A stretch of 64,000 nucleotides of DNA from Mucilaginibacter_A sp964236465 (GTDB taxonomy: Bacteria; Bacteroidota; Bacteroidia; Sphingobacteriales; Sphingobacteriaceae). A program made the translations under genes and the position numbers. The stretch's first letter is position 1, and every line of letters begins with the position of its first letter. Positions 16,646-24,992 of the stretch are shown piece after piece. The stretch is taken from contig CAXSBZ010000005.1 in the NCBI GenBank assembly GCA_964236465.1, forward strand, positions 62,001 to 126,000. Direction: 5' to 3'. Under the pieces are notes generated by a model that worked only from the letters and a program-made list of their open reading frames with translations, did no database searches and was not told where the DNA came from.

Positions 16646-18502
16646 TTACATTACCCTAACTTTTAAAAAGCTCATCTCATCTTTCCCTTCATAAACTTTA
16701 ACTGTCGCTTTTTTAAAATCTTCCGGCTTGGCTTTCATGATATTCATAAACTGCTGCGGGTTGCGGTCAATTAATGGAAACCAGGTACTTTGCACTTGTA
16801 CCATGATGCGGTGTCCTTTTTTGAAAGTGTGCAGCACATCCTGCAATTCAAAATTAACCGGCGTAATTTTTCCGGGAATAAAAGGTTCTGGCTTAGAAAA
16901 GCTGTTGCGGTATTTGCCGCGCATGGCTTCACTTCGCACCATTTGCTCGTAGTGCGACATGGCAACATTTGTGCCGGTAAAAGAAGTATTGCGTGTAGAA
17001 TCCGGGTAAACATCGATCACTTTCACCACAAAATCTGCATCGGTGCCGGTGGTGGATACTTTTAAATTCGCCCAAATATTTCCGGCCAGCGTTACATCAT
17101 CCGCCAAAACATCAGTTTGATACATTAAAACATCCGGCCGCGCAGCTGCAAAACGCTGGTCTGCCGTCATGTATTCGCGGTCCATATCCATTGAAGTGTT
17201 GTTGAGAAAAGGCACCGGTTTGTTCGGATCCGAAATATAGCTGGTAAAAGAAGCATTGATTTTTGGCGGATCAAAAGAAAGTTTTCCGTTGGGAAAGAAA
17301 TACAAATTCTTCTCCTGCGCTTCTTTTGACGGCCAGGTTTTGTAGTTTTTCCATTGATTATCGCCTGTTTCAAAAACAGAAATTGGTTGTAAATCCATTT
17401 CCGTCCCTTTTAAATAATGACTGAAAAACTTAAACTCAATATTCTCCCGATAAAAAGCAGCCGTTGCCGAGCCAAAACCAATATCGCCCAAATGGTCGCC
17501 GTTTCCACGCGCCCAGCCGCCATGCACCCATGGCCCCATGGCAAAATAAACAGGCGTTGTCGGGTTATTTTTAACAAGAGTTTTATACGTGTTGATGGCA
17601 CCATACAAATCTTCCGCATCGTACCAGCCACCGGTAACTAGCGTTGCTGTTTTTATATTGGTTAAATGCGGAAGCACGTTTCGGTCTTTCCAATGCTGGT
17701 CGTAATCCGGATGGTCCAGCATTTCGTTCCACAACCGGATCGTATCTTTATAATACAAATCGTTGGAGTTTTTCATCGTGCCCATCTTCATAAAAAAATC
17801 GTAGCCGTCTTCTGTTCCAGCGATAAATTCTGTTGCACGGCGTTGCGTTGGTTTATCATCCTGCCGATTGGTAAAACCGGGATAAAAACCAAAATTGGCC
17901 ACCAGCATAAACGCTCCATTGTGAAAAGCATCGTCGCGGTACAAATCAGCAATCGGAGCCTGCGGAGAAGCGGCAACCAGTGCCGGATGACGGCTCAACA
18001 AAGCTGTGGTGGTGTAAAATCCGGGATAAGAAATTCCCCAAACGCCAACTTTTCCATTGTTGTTGGGGATGTTTTTGAGCAACCAATCGATGGTATCGTA
18101 AGTATCCGTGCCTTCGTCCACATCGTTTTTGGTGGGATGTATGTCTTTTTCCGGTGTCATTTCTTCATAAACCCCTTCGCTCATCCATCTGCCGCGCACA
18201 TCCTGATAAACAAAAATATAACCATCATGCAGAAAAAAAGGCGATGGACCCAAACTTCCTTTATACAAATCCAAACCGTAAGGCGCAACGCTGTACGGCG
18301 TTCTGTCCATCATAAAAGGATATTTTTTGGATTGATTTTTTGGCACATAAACCGACGTGAACAGCTTTTTGCCATCGCGCATCGGGACCTGGTACTCCAG
18401 CTTCTGGTAATTGGCCCTTACATAAGCAGAATCAGCATTGATTTGAGCGGAAAGCTGCCTAAAAAACAGGCATAAAAGAAGCATGGCGGTTAGTCTTTTC
18501 AT
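16646..18502 (-). CDS. Secreted CocE/NonD family hydrolase (X-Pro dipeptidyl-peptidase S15 type)
   Basis: Alpha/beta-hydrolase of the S15/CocE family: glutaryl-7-ACA acylase, cocaine-esterase and X-Pro aminopeptidase-like enzymes. The 618-residue product has a signal peptide (MKRLTAMLLLCLFFRQLSAQ), the nucleophile in GVWGISYPGF (Ser158), and a C-terminal jelly-roll domain (about 390-618). Processing to the periplasm is inferred. Three 12-mer copies fall in the gene: 18473-18484 encodes the MLLLC of the signal peptide; 17245-17256 and 16978-16989 encode part of the C-terminal domain. Confidence 0.87.
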   Translation of the reverse strand: MKRLTAMLLLCLFFRQLSAQINADSAYVRANYQKLEYQVPMRDGKKLFTSVYVPKNQSKKYPFMMDRTPYSVAPYGLDLYKGSLGPSPFFLHDGYIFVYQDVRGRWMSEGVYEEMTPEKDIHPTKNDVDEGTDTYDTIDWLLKNIPNNNGKVGVWGISYPGFYTTTALLSRHPALVAASPQAPIADLYRDDAFHNGAFMLVANFGFYPGFTNRQDDKPTQRRATEFIAGTEDGYDFFMKMGTMKNSNDLYYKDTIRLWNEMLDHPDYDQHWKDRNVLPHLTNIKTATLVTGGWYDAEDLYGAINTYKTLVKNNPTTPVYFAMGPWVHGGWARGNGDHLGDIGFGSATAAFYRENIEFKFFSHYLKGTEMDLQPISVFETGDNQWKNYKTWPSKEAQEKNLYFFPNGKLSFDPPKINASFTSYISDPNKPVPFLNNTSMDMDREYMTADQRFAAARPDVLMYQTDVLADDVTLAGNIWANLKVSTTGTDADFVVKVIDVYPDSTRNTSFTGTNVAMSHYEQMVRSEAMRGKYRNSFSKPEPFIPGKITPVNFELQDVLHTFKKGHRIMVQVQSTWFPLIDRNPQQFMNIMKAKPEDFKKATVKVYEGKDEMSFLKVRVM

Positions 18503-18532
18503 TAGAAAATCAATTTAACGTATAAGCAGCAT

Positions 18533-18844
18533 TTGGATATATTTGTTCTGATGGAAAGAAGGGAACAAATTATTTTTTGGATCAACGAGATTTTAAAGAA
18601 AAACCTTACTGGTTTAAATTATCGTGCTTTCATTTTTGGTTCCCAGGCAAATCTGACCGAATTAAAAAGATCAGATATAGACGTCGGTTTGATTGGCAAT
18701 GAACAAATCTTGCCACAACATTTGGCCACAATTAATGAAGAAATAGAAAACTTACCGATGTTGTACAAAATTGATTTGGTAGATTTTAATGAGGTAGATG
18801 AACGTTTTAAAACTATTGCTTTAAAAAATGCAGAATGGATGTGA
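18533..18844 (+). CDS. MNT-domain nucleotidyltransferase antitoxin (MntA-like)
   Basis: Minimal nucleotidyltransferase of a HEPN/MNT toxin-antitoxin pair; characterised MntA proteins neutralise the partner by AMPylating it. The 103-residue product has the canonical GSX10DXD motif: G36-S37, ten residues, then D48-I-D50, in GSQANLTELKRSDID. An internal ATG at 18551 (MERREQ) is an equally plausible start. It is divergent from the S15 hydrolase 30 bases away and overlaps the HEPN gene by 10 bases. Confidence 0.86.
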   Translation: MDIFVLMERREQIIFWINEILKKNLTGLNYRAFIFGSQANLTELKRSDIDVGLIGNEQILPQHLATINEEIENLPMLYKIDLVDFNEVDERFKTIALKNAEWM

Positions 18845-19227
18845 ATGATTATTTTGAAGATAAGCTTGAAACCTTTGAACAAGCTTTATCAACTTTTAAA
18901 GAAGGCCTGCTTCCCCAGCCTTCTTTGTTGGAGCGGGATGGTGCAATCCAACGCTTCGAATATTGCTTCGACCTTTCCTGGAAAACTTTGAAACGCTTTC
19001 TTGAAAAACGCGGTTTAATGGATTTGAACAGCCCACGCTCTGTTTTTGCTGCTGCTTATGCTGAAAATATCATTAATAATGAACAAGTTTGGGCAAATAT
19101 TATTTTAAAACGAAACGCATCTGTCCATACTTACAACCAGAAAATGGCAAATGCTTTATTTGAGTTATTACCTGCGTATTATGAAGTTATGCTTAATTTA
19201 TTTTTTAAGATGAAAGAGATGGCTTAG
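18835..19227 (+). CDS. HEPN-domain toxin, HI0074/HepT-like
   Basis: All-alpha HEPN protein of the family annotated as nucleotidyltransferase substrate-binding protein (HI0074 type), now recognised as the toxin half of HEPN/MNT modules. The 130-residue product carries RNASVHTY: R93, four residues, H98, then Y100, matching the RX4HXY motif of active HepT RNases. The segment RFEYCFDLSWKTLKRFLE (residues 40-57) is typical of the HI0074 family. It overlaps the upstream MNT gene, so the pair is translationally coupled. Confidence 0.88.
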   Translation: MDVNDYFEDKLETFEQALSTFKEGLLPQPSLLERDGAIQRFEYCFDLSWKTLKRFLEKRGLMDLNSPRSVFAAAYAENIINNEQVWANIILKRNASVHTYNQKMANALFELLPAYYEVMLNLFFKMKEMA

Positions 19228-19242
19228 AATTTGTACCGCAAA

Positions 19243-19488
19243 TTATTTTAGCCGCCGCCAAGCTTCTTCCCTTAATTTTTTGGCATCTAAATTTTTACCG
19301 GTGAAAACATGAAAAAGTTGAGTTAGATCAGCTTCTTTATCTGCCGGAACTGTAATTTCATCAATCGCTCTCTGCCGTTCTATACTTGTCTGATTAAATG
19401 TTTCAATCTCAAAATCCATTGTTTTTGATAATTCTTCTAAAACTTTCAAAGTTTTAGGATTTTTGTATTTGATGGTTACTTCTGGCAT
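19243..19488 (-). CDS. Small hypothetical protein (81 residues)
   Basis: Not recognised. The product begins MPEVTIKYKNPKTLKVLEEL (a short beta strand followed by a helix) and ends in a basic helix (KNLDAKKLREEAWRRLK). The length and this layout resemble small antitoxin-like proteins, but no toxin gene is adjacent on the same strand. It is convergent with the HEPN gene 15 bases away. Codon pattern is coherent, so I think it is a real gene. Confidence 0.55.
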   Translation of the reverse strand: MPEVTIKYKNPKTLKVLEELSKTMDFEIETFNQTSIERQRAIDEITVPADKEADLTQLFHVFTGKNLDAKKLREEAWRRLK

Positions 19489-19545
19489 ATTATTAATTTT
19501 TATTTATAAAGTTAAAGAATTTTGGATGAAAAGTTTGCCTAATCA

Positions 19546-19578
19546 AAAAGGCTTTGTTTACAACAAACAAAGCCTTTT
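19546..19578 (-). terminator. Bidirectional-looking terminator downstream of pgk
   Basis: A perfect 14-base stem, AAAAGGCTTTGTTT at 19546-19559 and its complement at 19565-19578, with a 5-base loop. On the minus strand it lies 32 bases after the pgk stop and ends in a T-run, giving a good rho-independent terminator. Confidence 0.8.
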
Positions 19579-19609
19579 CAACACTAATTTTATACCGATA
19601 AAAACAGCA

Positions 19610-20800
19610 TTATTCATTAATCGCTTTTACGCCCGGCAACTCCTTGCCTTCCATATATTCCAGCAACGCGCCACCACCGGTAGAAACATAACTGACTTGT
19701 GATGTTAAGTTAAACTTGGAAATTGCTGCTGCCGAATCGCCGCCGCCAATCAAAGAGAAAGCACCATTGTTGGTTGCTTTTACAATGGCTTCGGCAACAG
19801 CTTTGGTCCCTTTGTCAAAATTGTCCATTTCAAAAACGCCCATTGGCCCGTTCCACAAAATGGTTTTTGAGGCTTCAATTACTTTGGAAAATAGTGCAAC
19901 TGATTCCGGCCCAATATCCAAACCCATCCAATTATCTTCAATCTCGCCGGTTTTGGCAATTTTGGTTTGCGCATCGTTGGCAAATTTATCTGCAACCACA
20001 TTATCCACCGGCAAAAACAGCTTCACGCCTTTGTCTTTTGCTTTTTGTTGCAGGCTTTTGGCCAGGTCGAGTTTATCCATTTCCACCAAAGATGTACCGA
20101 TATTTCCGCCATCTGCTTTGGCAAAAGTATAAGCCATGCCACCGCCAATGATCAGGTTATCAACCTTATCCAACAGCTTTTCAATCAGCAAAATCTTATC
20201 AGAAACTTTGGAACCGCCCATAATTGCTGTGAAAGGTTTTGCCGCGCCGTTCAGCACTTTTTCGGCATTCTCCAGTTCCGATGCCATCAAATAACCAAAA
20301 TATTTGGCATCCGGGAAAAATTGTGCAATGATGGAAGTCGAAGCGTGTGCCCGATGCGCCGTACCGAAAGCATCATTCACGTAAACATTGCCCAGCGCGG
20401 CCAGCTTTTTTGCAAATCCGACATCGCCTTTTTCTTCTTCTTTGTAAAAACGCAGGTTTTCCAGCAACAAAACTTCGCCCGGTTCCAGTTCTTTGGCTTT
20501 GTCAATCGCTTCCTGGCCGATGCAATCATTTGCAAACTGCACTTCCTGGCCCAACAAATCAGACAAATGCGGAACAATGTGTTTTAAAGAATATTTTTCC
20601 GTCGGCCCGTCTTTTGGCCGTCCTAAATGCGACATCAGAATTACCGCGCCACCTTCCTGCAAAATCTTTTTGATGGTTGGCAAAGCCGCCGTGATGCGGT
20701 TATCATCTGTAATTTTATAGTTTTCGTCCAGCGGAACGTTGAAATCTACGCGGATCAAAACTTTTTTGCCGGCAAAGCTAGCTTGGTCTATTGTTTTCAT
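19610..20800 (-). CDS. pgk: Phosphoglycerate kinase
   Basis: Cytoplasmic glycolytic enzyme interconverting 1,3-bisphosphoglycerate + ADP and 3-phosphoglycerate + ATP. The 396-residue product is of normal length, with RVDFNVPLDE near residue 17, MSHLGRP (about 57-63), VLLLENLRFYKEE, NDAFGTAHRAHAS, AIMGGSKVSDK and the C-terminal GGGDSAAA. The last base of its stop codon is shared with a dispersed 12-mer copy (19599-19610), and the terminator lies just beyond. gap is nearby on the same strand but not adjacent. Confidence 0.97.
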   Translation of the reverse strand: MKTIDQASFAGKKVLIRVDFNVPLDENYKITDDNRITAALPTIKKILQEGGAVILMSHLGRPKDGPTEKYSLKHIVPHLSDLLGQEVQFANDCIGQEAIDKAKELEPGEVLLLENLRFYKEEEKGDVGFAKKLAALGNVYVNDAFGTAHRAHASTSIIAQFFPDAKYFGYLMASELENAEKVLNGAAKPFTAIMGGSKVSDKILLIEKLLDKVDNLIIGGGMAYTFAKADGGNIGTSLVEMDKLDLAKSLQQKAKDKGVKLFLPVDNVVADKFANDAQTKIAKTGEIEDNWMGLDIGPESVALFSKVIEASKTILWNGPMGVFEMDNFDKGTKAVAEAIVKATNNGAFSLIGGGDSAAAISKFNLTSQVSYVSTGGGALLEYMEGKELPGVKAINE

Positions 20801-20870
20801 ATTGATAAATTAAAGGTGGAAATTACAAATTTGCGGTTAACCGAATGGTTTTAAAAACATGTTTTTAACG

Positions 20871-20900
20871 ATGCTGTTTTTATCGGCATAAAAACAGCAT
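20871..20900 (-). terminator. Palindrome of two dispersed 12-mers after the GNAT gene
   Basis: ATGCTGTTTTTA at 20871-20882 and TAAAAACAGCAT at 20889-20900 form a perfect 12-base hairpin stem with a 6-base loop (TCGGCA). It starts on the last base of the GNAT stop codon and precedes pgk. A second AT-only palindrome (TTAAAAACATGTTTTTAA, near 20851-20868) follows. A hairpin built from two copies of a dispersed word at a stop codon is the typical layout of neisserial and Haemophilus uptake-sequence terminators. Terminator function is inferred. Confidence 0.65.
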
Positions 20901-21334
20901 CACCGGATTTTGACATACATCATATAATGCGGGCCAATTCCGGGCACGTCAAACTCATCAGAAATAATTTCAAACCCAATCCCGGTATAAAAGTTCAGTG
21001 CTTTTTTTCGGGCATTGCACCACAGATAATCAATTTTTTGTCCGCGCAGATAAACAATAGCAAAATTGAGCAGTTGGTTGCCCCGTCCTTTTCCCTGAAA
21101 ACCCGGAATTGTGGCCATGCCGCGCAGCTGATAACCTGTTCCGATATGCCCTTCCACATTTTGCGGATGGAACGAAGCGATGGAAACGAGCAAATTTTCC
21201 TCAAAATTCCCCACATGGAAAGCACCTTCGTTTTGGTCTGAGGGAAAGCGGCATTCATCCAAACTTAATTTTCCTTCGCGCAGCACTTCATTTCTGATCG
21301 GCAATATGTCTTCGGCAGTAATAAATTTAATCAT
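20900..21334 (-). CDS. GNAT family N-acetyltransferase
   Basis: Acetyl-CoA dependent acetyltransferase of unknown substrate. The 144-residue product starts MIKFITAEDILPIRNEVLRE and has the motif A segment LRGMATIPGFQGKGRGNQLL (residues about 70-89), with the R/Q-x-x-G-x-G/A acetyl-CoA loop QGKGRG, then LWCNARKKALNFYTGIGFE, typical of the ElaA/PhnO-like part of the family. Monocistronic, upstream of pgk on the same strand and separated from it by the 12-mer palindrome. Confidence 0.85.
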   Translation of the reverse strand: MIKFITAEDILPIRNEVLREGKLSLDECRFPSDQNEGAFHVGNFEENLLVSIASFHPQNVEGHIGTGYQLRGMATIPGFQGKGRGNQLLNFAIVYLRGQKIDYLWCNARKKALNFYTGIGFEIISDEFDVPGIGPHYMMYVKIR

Positions 21335-21486
21335 GTTTTTTTAGCTGATTTAATGGTTTTTGAAGCTGATTTGCGTTTAAAAGCATCAATGTTAAATATT
21401 TTTTCCGAAAAAATATCTACCCAAATTTCTGCTTAAAGAAACAAAACGCTGCCAATTAAATCTACTTCAACCCAAATTTAGGTCGA

Positions 21487-21537
21487 TAAAAGAAGCATCG
21501 TTTGGCATTTCTACAAATTGAGCATCGTTTGGCATTT
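21487..21537. repeat. 12-mer plus 17-base direct repeat upstream of an orphan gene
   Basis: TAAAAGAAGCAT at 21487-21498, preceded by TTTAGGTCGA (extended form). The 17-base word AGCATCGTTTGGCATTT occurs at 21494-21510 and again at 21521-21537, 27 bases apart. The second copy contains TTTG at 21528 and is followed by TAAGTGTT near 21547, a weak match to the Bacteroidota -33/-7 promoter pair for the gene at 21581. Confidence 0.6.
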
Positions 21538-21580
21538 TTGTTGAATAAGTGTTACCAGAAACAATTTAAAAATTAAAGCT

Positions 21581-21970
21581 ATGTTTTTCAACTCAACCCC
21601 GCTTCGTGATAAAATCCTTAAAGTAATTTTGAACAATCCGGTTCCTTACCGCAATACGGATATTACCAATCCATATTTGATTTTCAGCATTACCTTGTTT
21701 TTTAATAAGTTTAAAACGGTGCTGTTCAATGAATTATACTACAAAGGGTTGATCGAACTGCATGGCGATGTTGATCTTTTTATCAAGGCAAAAAAAGCAT
21801 CAGACATTAAATACTTAAATATCGGGGCATCGATGACCGATAAAGGCCTTTCTTATTACAAAATGAATGTGAAAAAAGAAGATGTAGAAAACGCTGTTTA
21901 TCAACCAGATATGGAACCATTCCCGGTAGCACCACGGAGAAATAAATCTGCTTTGAGCATTGTAAGATAA
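21581..21970 (+). CDS. Hypothetical protein (129 residues)
   Basis: Not recognised. The product (MFFNSTPLRDKILKVILNNP) is soluble, with no signal peptide or membrane segment. The middle (LFFNKFKTVLFNELYYKGLI) and the segment IGASMTDKGLSYYKMN look like a helix-turn-helix or winged-helix layout (helix, LTxxG-like turn, strand), but I cannot assign a family. It has its own upstream region with a duplicated 17-base repeat and a terminator after it. Convergent with gap. Confidence 0.6.
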   Translation: MFFNSTPLRDKILKVILNNPVPYRNTDITNPYLIFSITLFFNKFKTVLFNELYYKGLIELHGDVDLFIKAKKASDIKYLNIGASMTDKGLSYYKMNVKKEDVENAVYQPDMEPFPVAPRRNKSALSIVR

Positions 21971-22018
21971 AAACCAATTCTAAACCACCATCACAAACTT
22001 CTTTTTTTTGTGTGATTT

Positions 22019-22046
22019 CAGGAGAGCGGTTCATTCCGCTTTCCTG
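22019..22046 (+). terminator. Terminator between the orphan gene and gap
   Basis: Stem CAGGAGAGCGG / CCGCTTTCCTG with loop TTCATT, one G-T pair, followed on the plus strand by TTTTTA. It sits 49 bases after the orphan gene's stop and just before the gap stop of the converging gene. Confidence 0.7.
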
Positions 22047-22049
22047 TTT

Positions 22050-23081
22050 TTATGCGGAAGCGGTTTGGGTTGATGCTTCTTTTAGCACAGCAATTTTTTG
22101 CACCAGATCTGCCAGCCTGCTCGAATAGCCCATTTCATTATCGTACCAGCCCACCACTTTTACCAAACTGCCCACCACCGAAGTTAACTGCGCATCAAAA
22201 ATGCAACTGTGCGGATTGTCCAGAATATCTACCGAAACAATCGGATCTTCGGTATATTCCAGCACATTTTTGAGGAAACCTTGCGAAGCTTGTAAAAATG
22301 CGGCATTGATTTCTTCTACCGTTGCCGGATGGTTTAATGTGCAGGTAAAATCTGTTAGTGAACCATTTAGCACCGGAACTCGGATCCCGGCACCACCCAA
22401 ACGGCCTTGTAAATGCGGAAAAATGTTGGTGATCGCTTTTGCCGCACCGGTAGATGTTGGGATGATAGAACCGGAAGCAGCACGGGCACGGCGCAGATCT
22501 TTGTGCGGCGCATCGTGCAGGTTTTGGTCGCTCGTCATGGAGTGTACGGTGGTGATGTAGCCGTCCCGGATTCCCCAGTTATCATCCAAAACTTTAACCA
22601 TTGCAGCTACATTATTGGTAGTGCAGGAAGCGTTGGAAATGATGGACGCAGTCAAATCTACCGAAGCATCATTCACACCCAAAACCACCGACGGAACATT
22701 TTTATCGGGAGAAGGCGCGGAAATAATAACTTGTTTGGCACCTGCTTTTAAGTGTAATGCCGCTTTTTCCTGGGTTACAAATTTCCCGGTGGATTCAATT
22801 ACCAGATCAATTTCCAGCTGTTTCCAGGGCAGTTGCTGCGGATCTTTTTCCTTAAAAACCCGGATTTTGTTTTGGTTGATGATTAAATGATCTTCATCAA
22901 AATCTACTTCGCCTTTAAAACCGCGATGGACGGAATCGTACTTGAATAAATGGGCAAGTGTTTTGGTATCCGTTAGGTCATTAATAGCAACAACTTCTAC
23001 TTCGGGCCGCAGCAATATATTTCTTAAAAAGATCCGGCCGATACGGCCAAATCCGTTGATAGCAATTTTGATCTTTGTCAT
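22050..23081 (-). CDS. gap: Glyceraldehyde-3-phosphate dehydrogenase, type I
   Basis: NAD(P)-dependent glycolytic enzyme. The 343-residue product starts at ATG 23081 (MTKIKIAINGFGRIGR); an in-frame TTG two codons upstream is less likely. The NAD-binding NGFGRIGR is near residue 9, the catalytic cysteine is in SNASCTTNN (about residues 148-156), and the substrate-binding GAAKAI and WYDNEMGYSSRL segments are intact. The last dozen codons contain a 12-mer copy (22073-22084) encoding the atypical C-terminal tail VLKEASTQTASA. Confidence 0.96.
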   Translation of the reverse strand: MTKIKIAINGFGRIGRIFLRNILLRPEVEVVAINDLTDTKTLAHLFKYDSVHRGFKGEVDFDEDHLIINQNKIRVFKEKDPQQLPWKQLEIDLVIESTGKFVTQEKAALHLKAGAKQVIISAPSPDKNVPSVVLGVNDASVDLTASIISNASCTTNNVAAMVKVLDDNWGIRDGYITTVHSMTSDQNLHDAPHKDLRRARAASGSIIPTSTGAAKAITNIFPHLQGRLGGAGIRVPVLNGSLTDFTCTLNHPATVEEINAAFLQASQGFLKNVLEYTEDPIVSVDILDNPHSCIFDAQLTSVVGSLVKVVGWYDNEMGYSSRLADLVQKIAVLKEASTQTASA

Positions 23082-23117
23082 GAGCAAACAAAGTTATCAA
23101 ACATGTGCCGATTAAGC

Positions 23118-24200
23118 TTAATTAATGATGCTGCCTATAGGATATCCTGACTTTACTTTTACGCGCATCAAACTATTGGCCAGGGCATTGAGCAGGAGCA
23201 GAATTGCAGCAAAAACCAACAAAACATAGTTATTATCTATCTGCTTTAACAGCAAAGCCAATGCAATAAAAAAGATGTTTACAGCAGCCAAGATGAGTGT
23301 AGTTTGCAAGTGTGTTAAACCCAAACGCAGCATCCGGTGGTGGATATGGTTACGGTCCGGCTTAAAAGGCGACTTTTTATGGTAAATGCGTGTAACGATT
23401 ACATTTAGTGTATCAAACATCGGAACAATGAGCACCGCTACAGTTAGCGAAGGTGCGTATGGAATAATTGCATTGGCCGATGCTTCGTTTATCGCTATAA
23501 ATTTGATGGCAAAAACAGCACAGATCATCCCGAGGAACATAGAACCGGCATCGCCCATAAAAATTTTGGCCGGCGAATAATTGTAGGCTAAAAATGCACC
23601 CAACGATCCTGCAACTGCCAATGCTAGAGCAGCGAGGACGAATTGGTGCATCAATATAAAATTGTAGCCGAATGTGCAGCAGGCAATCACGCCGAGTGTT
23701 CCGGCAAGGCCGTCGATACCATCAATCAGGTTGAAAGAGTTGATAATAAACATGATTAGCAATATAGAAATCACTGCACTCGAAGTATAATTGAGTTGAT
23801 AGGTATAAAATATCCCCTGCAAATTGTTGATGCGAATATCACCCGGAACTACAATGATGAATGCAACTATCGCCTGAACAATCAGTTTAGTGTGAAAGTG
23901 CACGCCGGATAAATCATCTTTAATACCTACGCCAAACAAAACAATGCTTGCAGCATAAAGCTGGTACATGGGCAAATTGGTACCGGTTTTTATAATAAAT
24001 AAAGAAGTAAGGATACTGCTGATAAAAAAAGCAATGCCACCCAACCGGGGAATGCCGTAACCGTGATCTTTCCGAGACAGGGAATGATCATCAAATAAGC
24101 TATTCTTTTTTGCAATATGGATAACTGACGGCATAATAATCAGCACCAGCAAAATAGCAACACATGTAGTGAGTAGAATGTAAAAACCAGAAAACATCAT
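23118..24200 (-). CDS. WecA/TagO-like polyprenyl-phosphate sugar-1-phosphate transferase
   Basis: Integral membrane enzyme transferring a UDP-sugar phosphate (typically GlcNAc-1-P) to undecaprenyl phosphate, the usual first step of surface polysaccharide synthesis. The 360-residue protein has about 10-11 hydrophobic helices, the opening motif SLSRKDHGYGIPRLGGIA, the Mg-binding LIDGIDGLAG, MGDAGSMFLG and the cytosolic loop RNHIHHRMLRLGLTH. Together with the GT2 just upstream, it is transcribed away from the large exopolysaccharide operon and probably primes that pathway. Confidence 0.9.
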   Translation of the reverse strand: MMFSGFYILLTTCVAILLVLIIMPSVIHIAKKNSLFDDHSLSRKDHGYGIPRLGGIAFFISSILTSLFIIKTGTNLPMYQLYAASIVLFGVGIKDDLSGVHFHTKLIVQAIVAFIIVVPGDIRINNLQGIFYTYQLNYTSSAVISILLIMFIINSFNLIDGIDGLAGTLGVIACCTFGYNFILMHQFVLAALALAVAGSLGAFLAYNYSPAKIFMGDAGSMFLGMICAVFAIKFIAINEASANAIIPYAPSLTVAVLIVPMFDTLNVIVTRIYHKKSPFKPDRNHIHHRMLRLGLTHLQTTLILAAVNIFFIALALLLKQIDNNYVLLVFAAILLLLNALANSLMRVKVKSGYPIGSIIN

Positions 24201-24254
24201 ATTTTATTTAAATATTTTTTTAAAGATATAAATTTAACTTTAAATTAATAATAA

Positions 24255-24992
24255 TTAAATATATTGAATTAATTTTTGCAATGGCTTTAAAAAAACAGCG
24301 ATAAAAGGAGCACGCAAACGGTGCAGTTTCATTGCTTTTAAATCATTGCTGTTTCCTGATACGTGGTTTAAAATATTTTTGTTGCTTATTCCGCCAGTTA
24401 ACATTTTTATAAAAATCTGATCAACATAAGTGGTTTTTATCCGGTACCGATAAAAAAATCTAAGTATCAGTTCATAATCAGCCGCTGTAGAGAAATCAAG
24501 GCGGTAATTTCCATGCTTTAAAAAAATATTTTTTCGGATATATACAGTTGGGTGCGGCGGCATCCAGCCCATTTCGAGCAGCAGGCGGTTGCAGGTTTGG
24601 GATCTCCATTTGCGCACTACACGGCCGTTTTTATCTTGAAAATCCAGGTTTCCATACACAGCATCCGCATTTGTAGCCTGCATTGCCTGCATAATTTTGC
24701 TGATGATTTGTGTAGAAGCAAAGCAATCATTGGCATGAAGCAAACCGATGACATCGCCGCCGGCCAGGGCAATCCCCTTATTTACGGCATCATACATTCC
24801 ACGATCAGGCTCTGAAATAAAGTGGGCAATATGCGGCAAAAAGCGTTGAATTACCTCGATTGTGCCATCATCCGAGCCACCATCTATAACCAAATACTCC
24901 AGATTTTCGTAATCCTGACCAAGCAATGAAAGAATAGAAGCTTCGATCGTGGAAACTGCATTGTAACAAACCGTGATAACAGAAACTTTCAT
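24255..24992 (-). CDS. Family 2 glycosyltransferase (WcaA-like)
   Basis: GT-A fold inverting transferase. The 245-residue product begins MKVSVITVCYNAVSTIEASI and has GSDDGT (residues 39-44), the WcaA-type variant LLHANDCF instead of a DxD in the middle, and WMPPHPTVYIRK. Cytoplasmic. It lies 54 bases upstream of the WecA-like gene on the same strand and is divergent from the polysaccharide operon, so it probably adds an early sugar to the lipid carrier. Confidence 0.87.
   Translation of the reverse strand: MKVSVITVCYNAVSTIEASILSLLGQDYENLEYLVIDGGSDDGTIEVIQRFLPHIAHFISEPDRGMYDAVNKGIALAGGDVIGLLHANDCFASTQIISKIMQAMQATNADAVYGNLDFQDKNGRVVRKWRSQTCNRLLLEMGWMPPHPTVYIRKNIFLKHGNYRLDFSTAADYELILRFFYRYRIKTTYVDQIFIKMLTGGISNKNILNHVSGNSNDLKAMKLHRLRAPFIAVFLKPLQKLIQYI

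Noticed and set aside
16979..17250. Treating 12-mers inside the S15 hydrolase as insertions disrupting the gene
   Set aside because: The reading frame is continuous and the peptides fit the domain; the words are part of the coding sequence.
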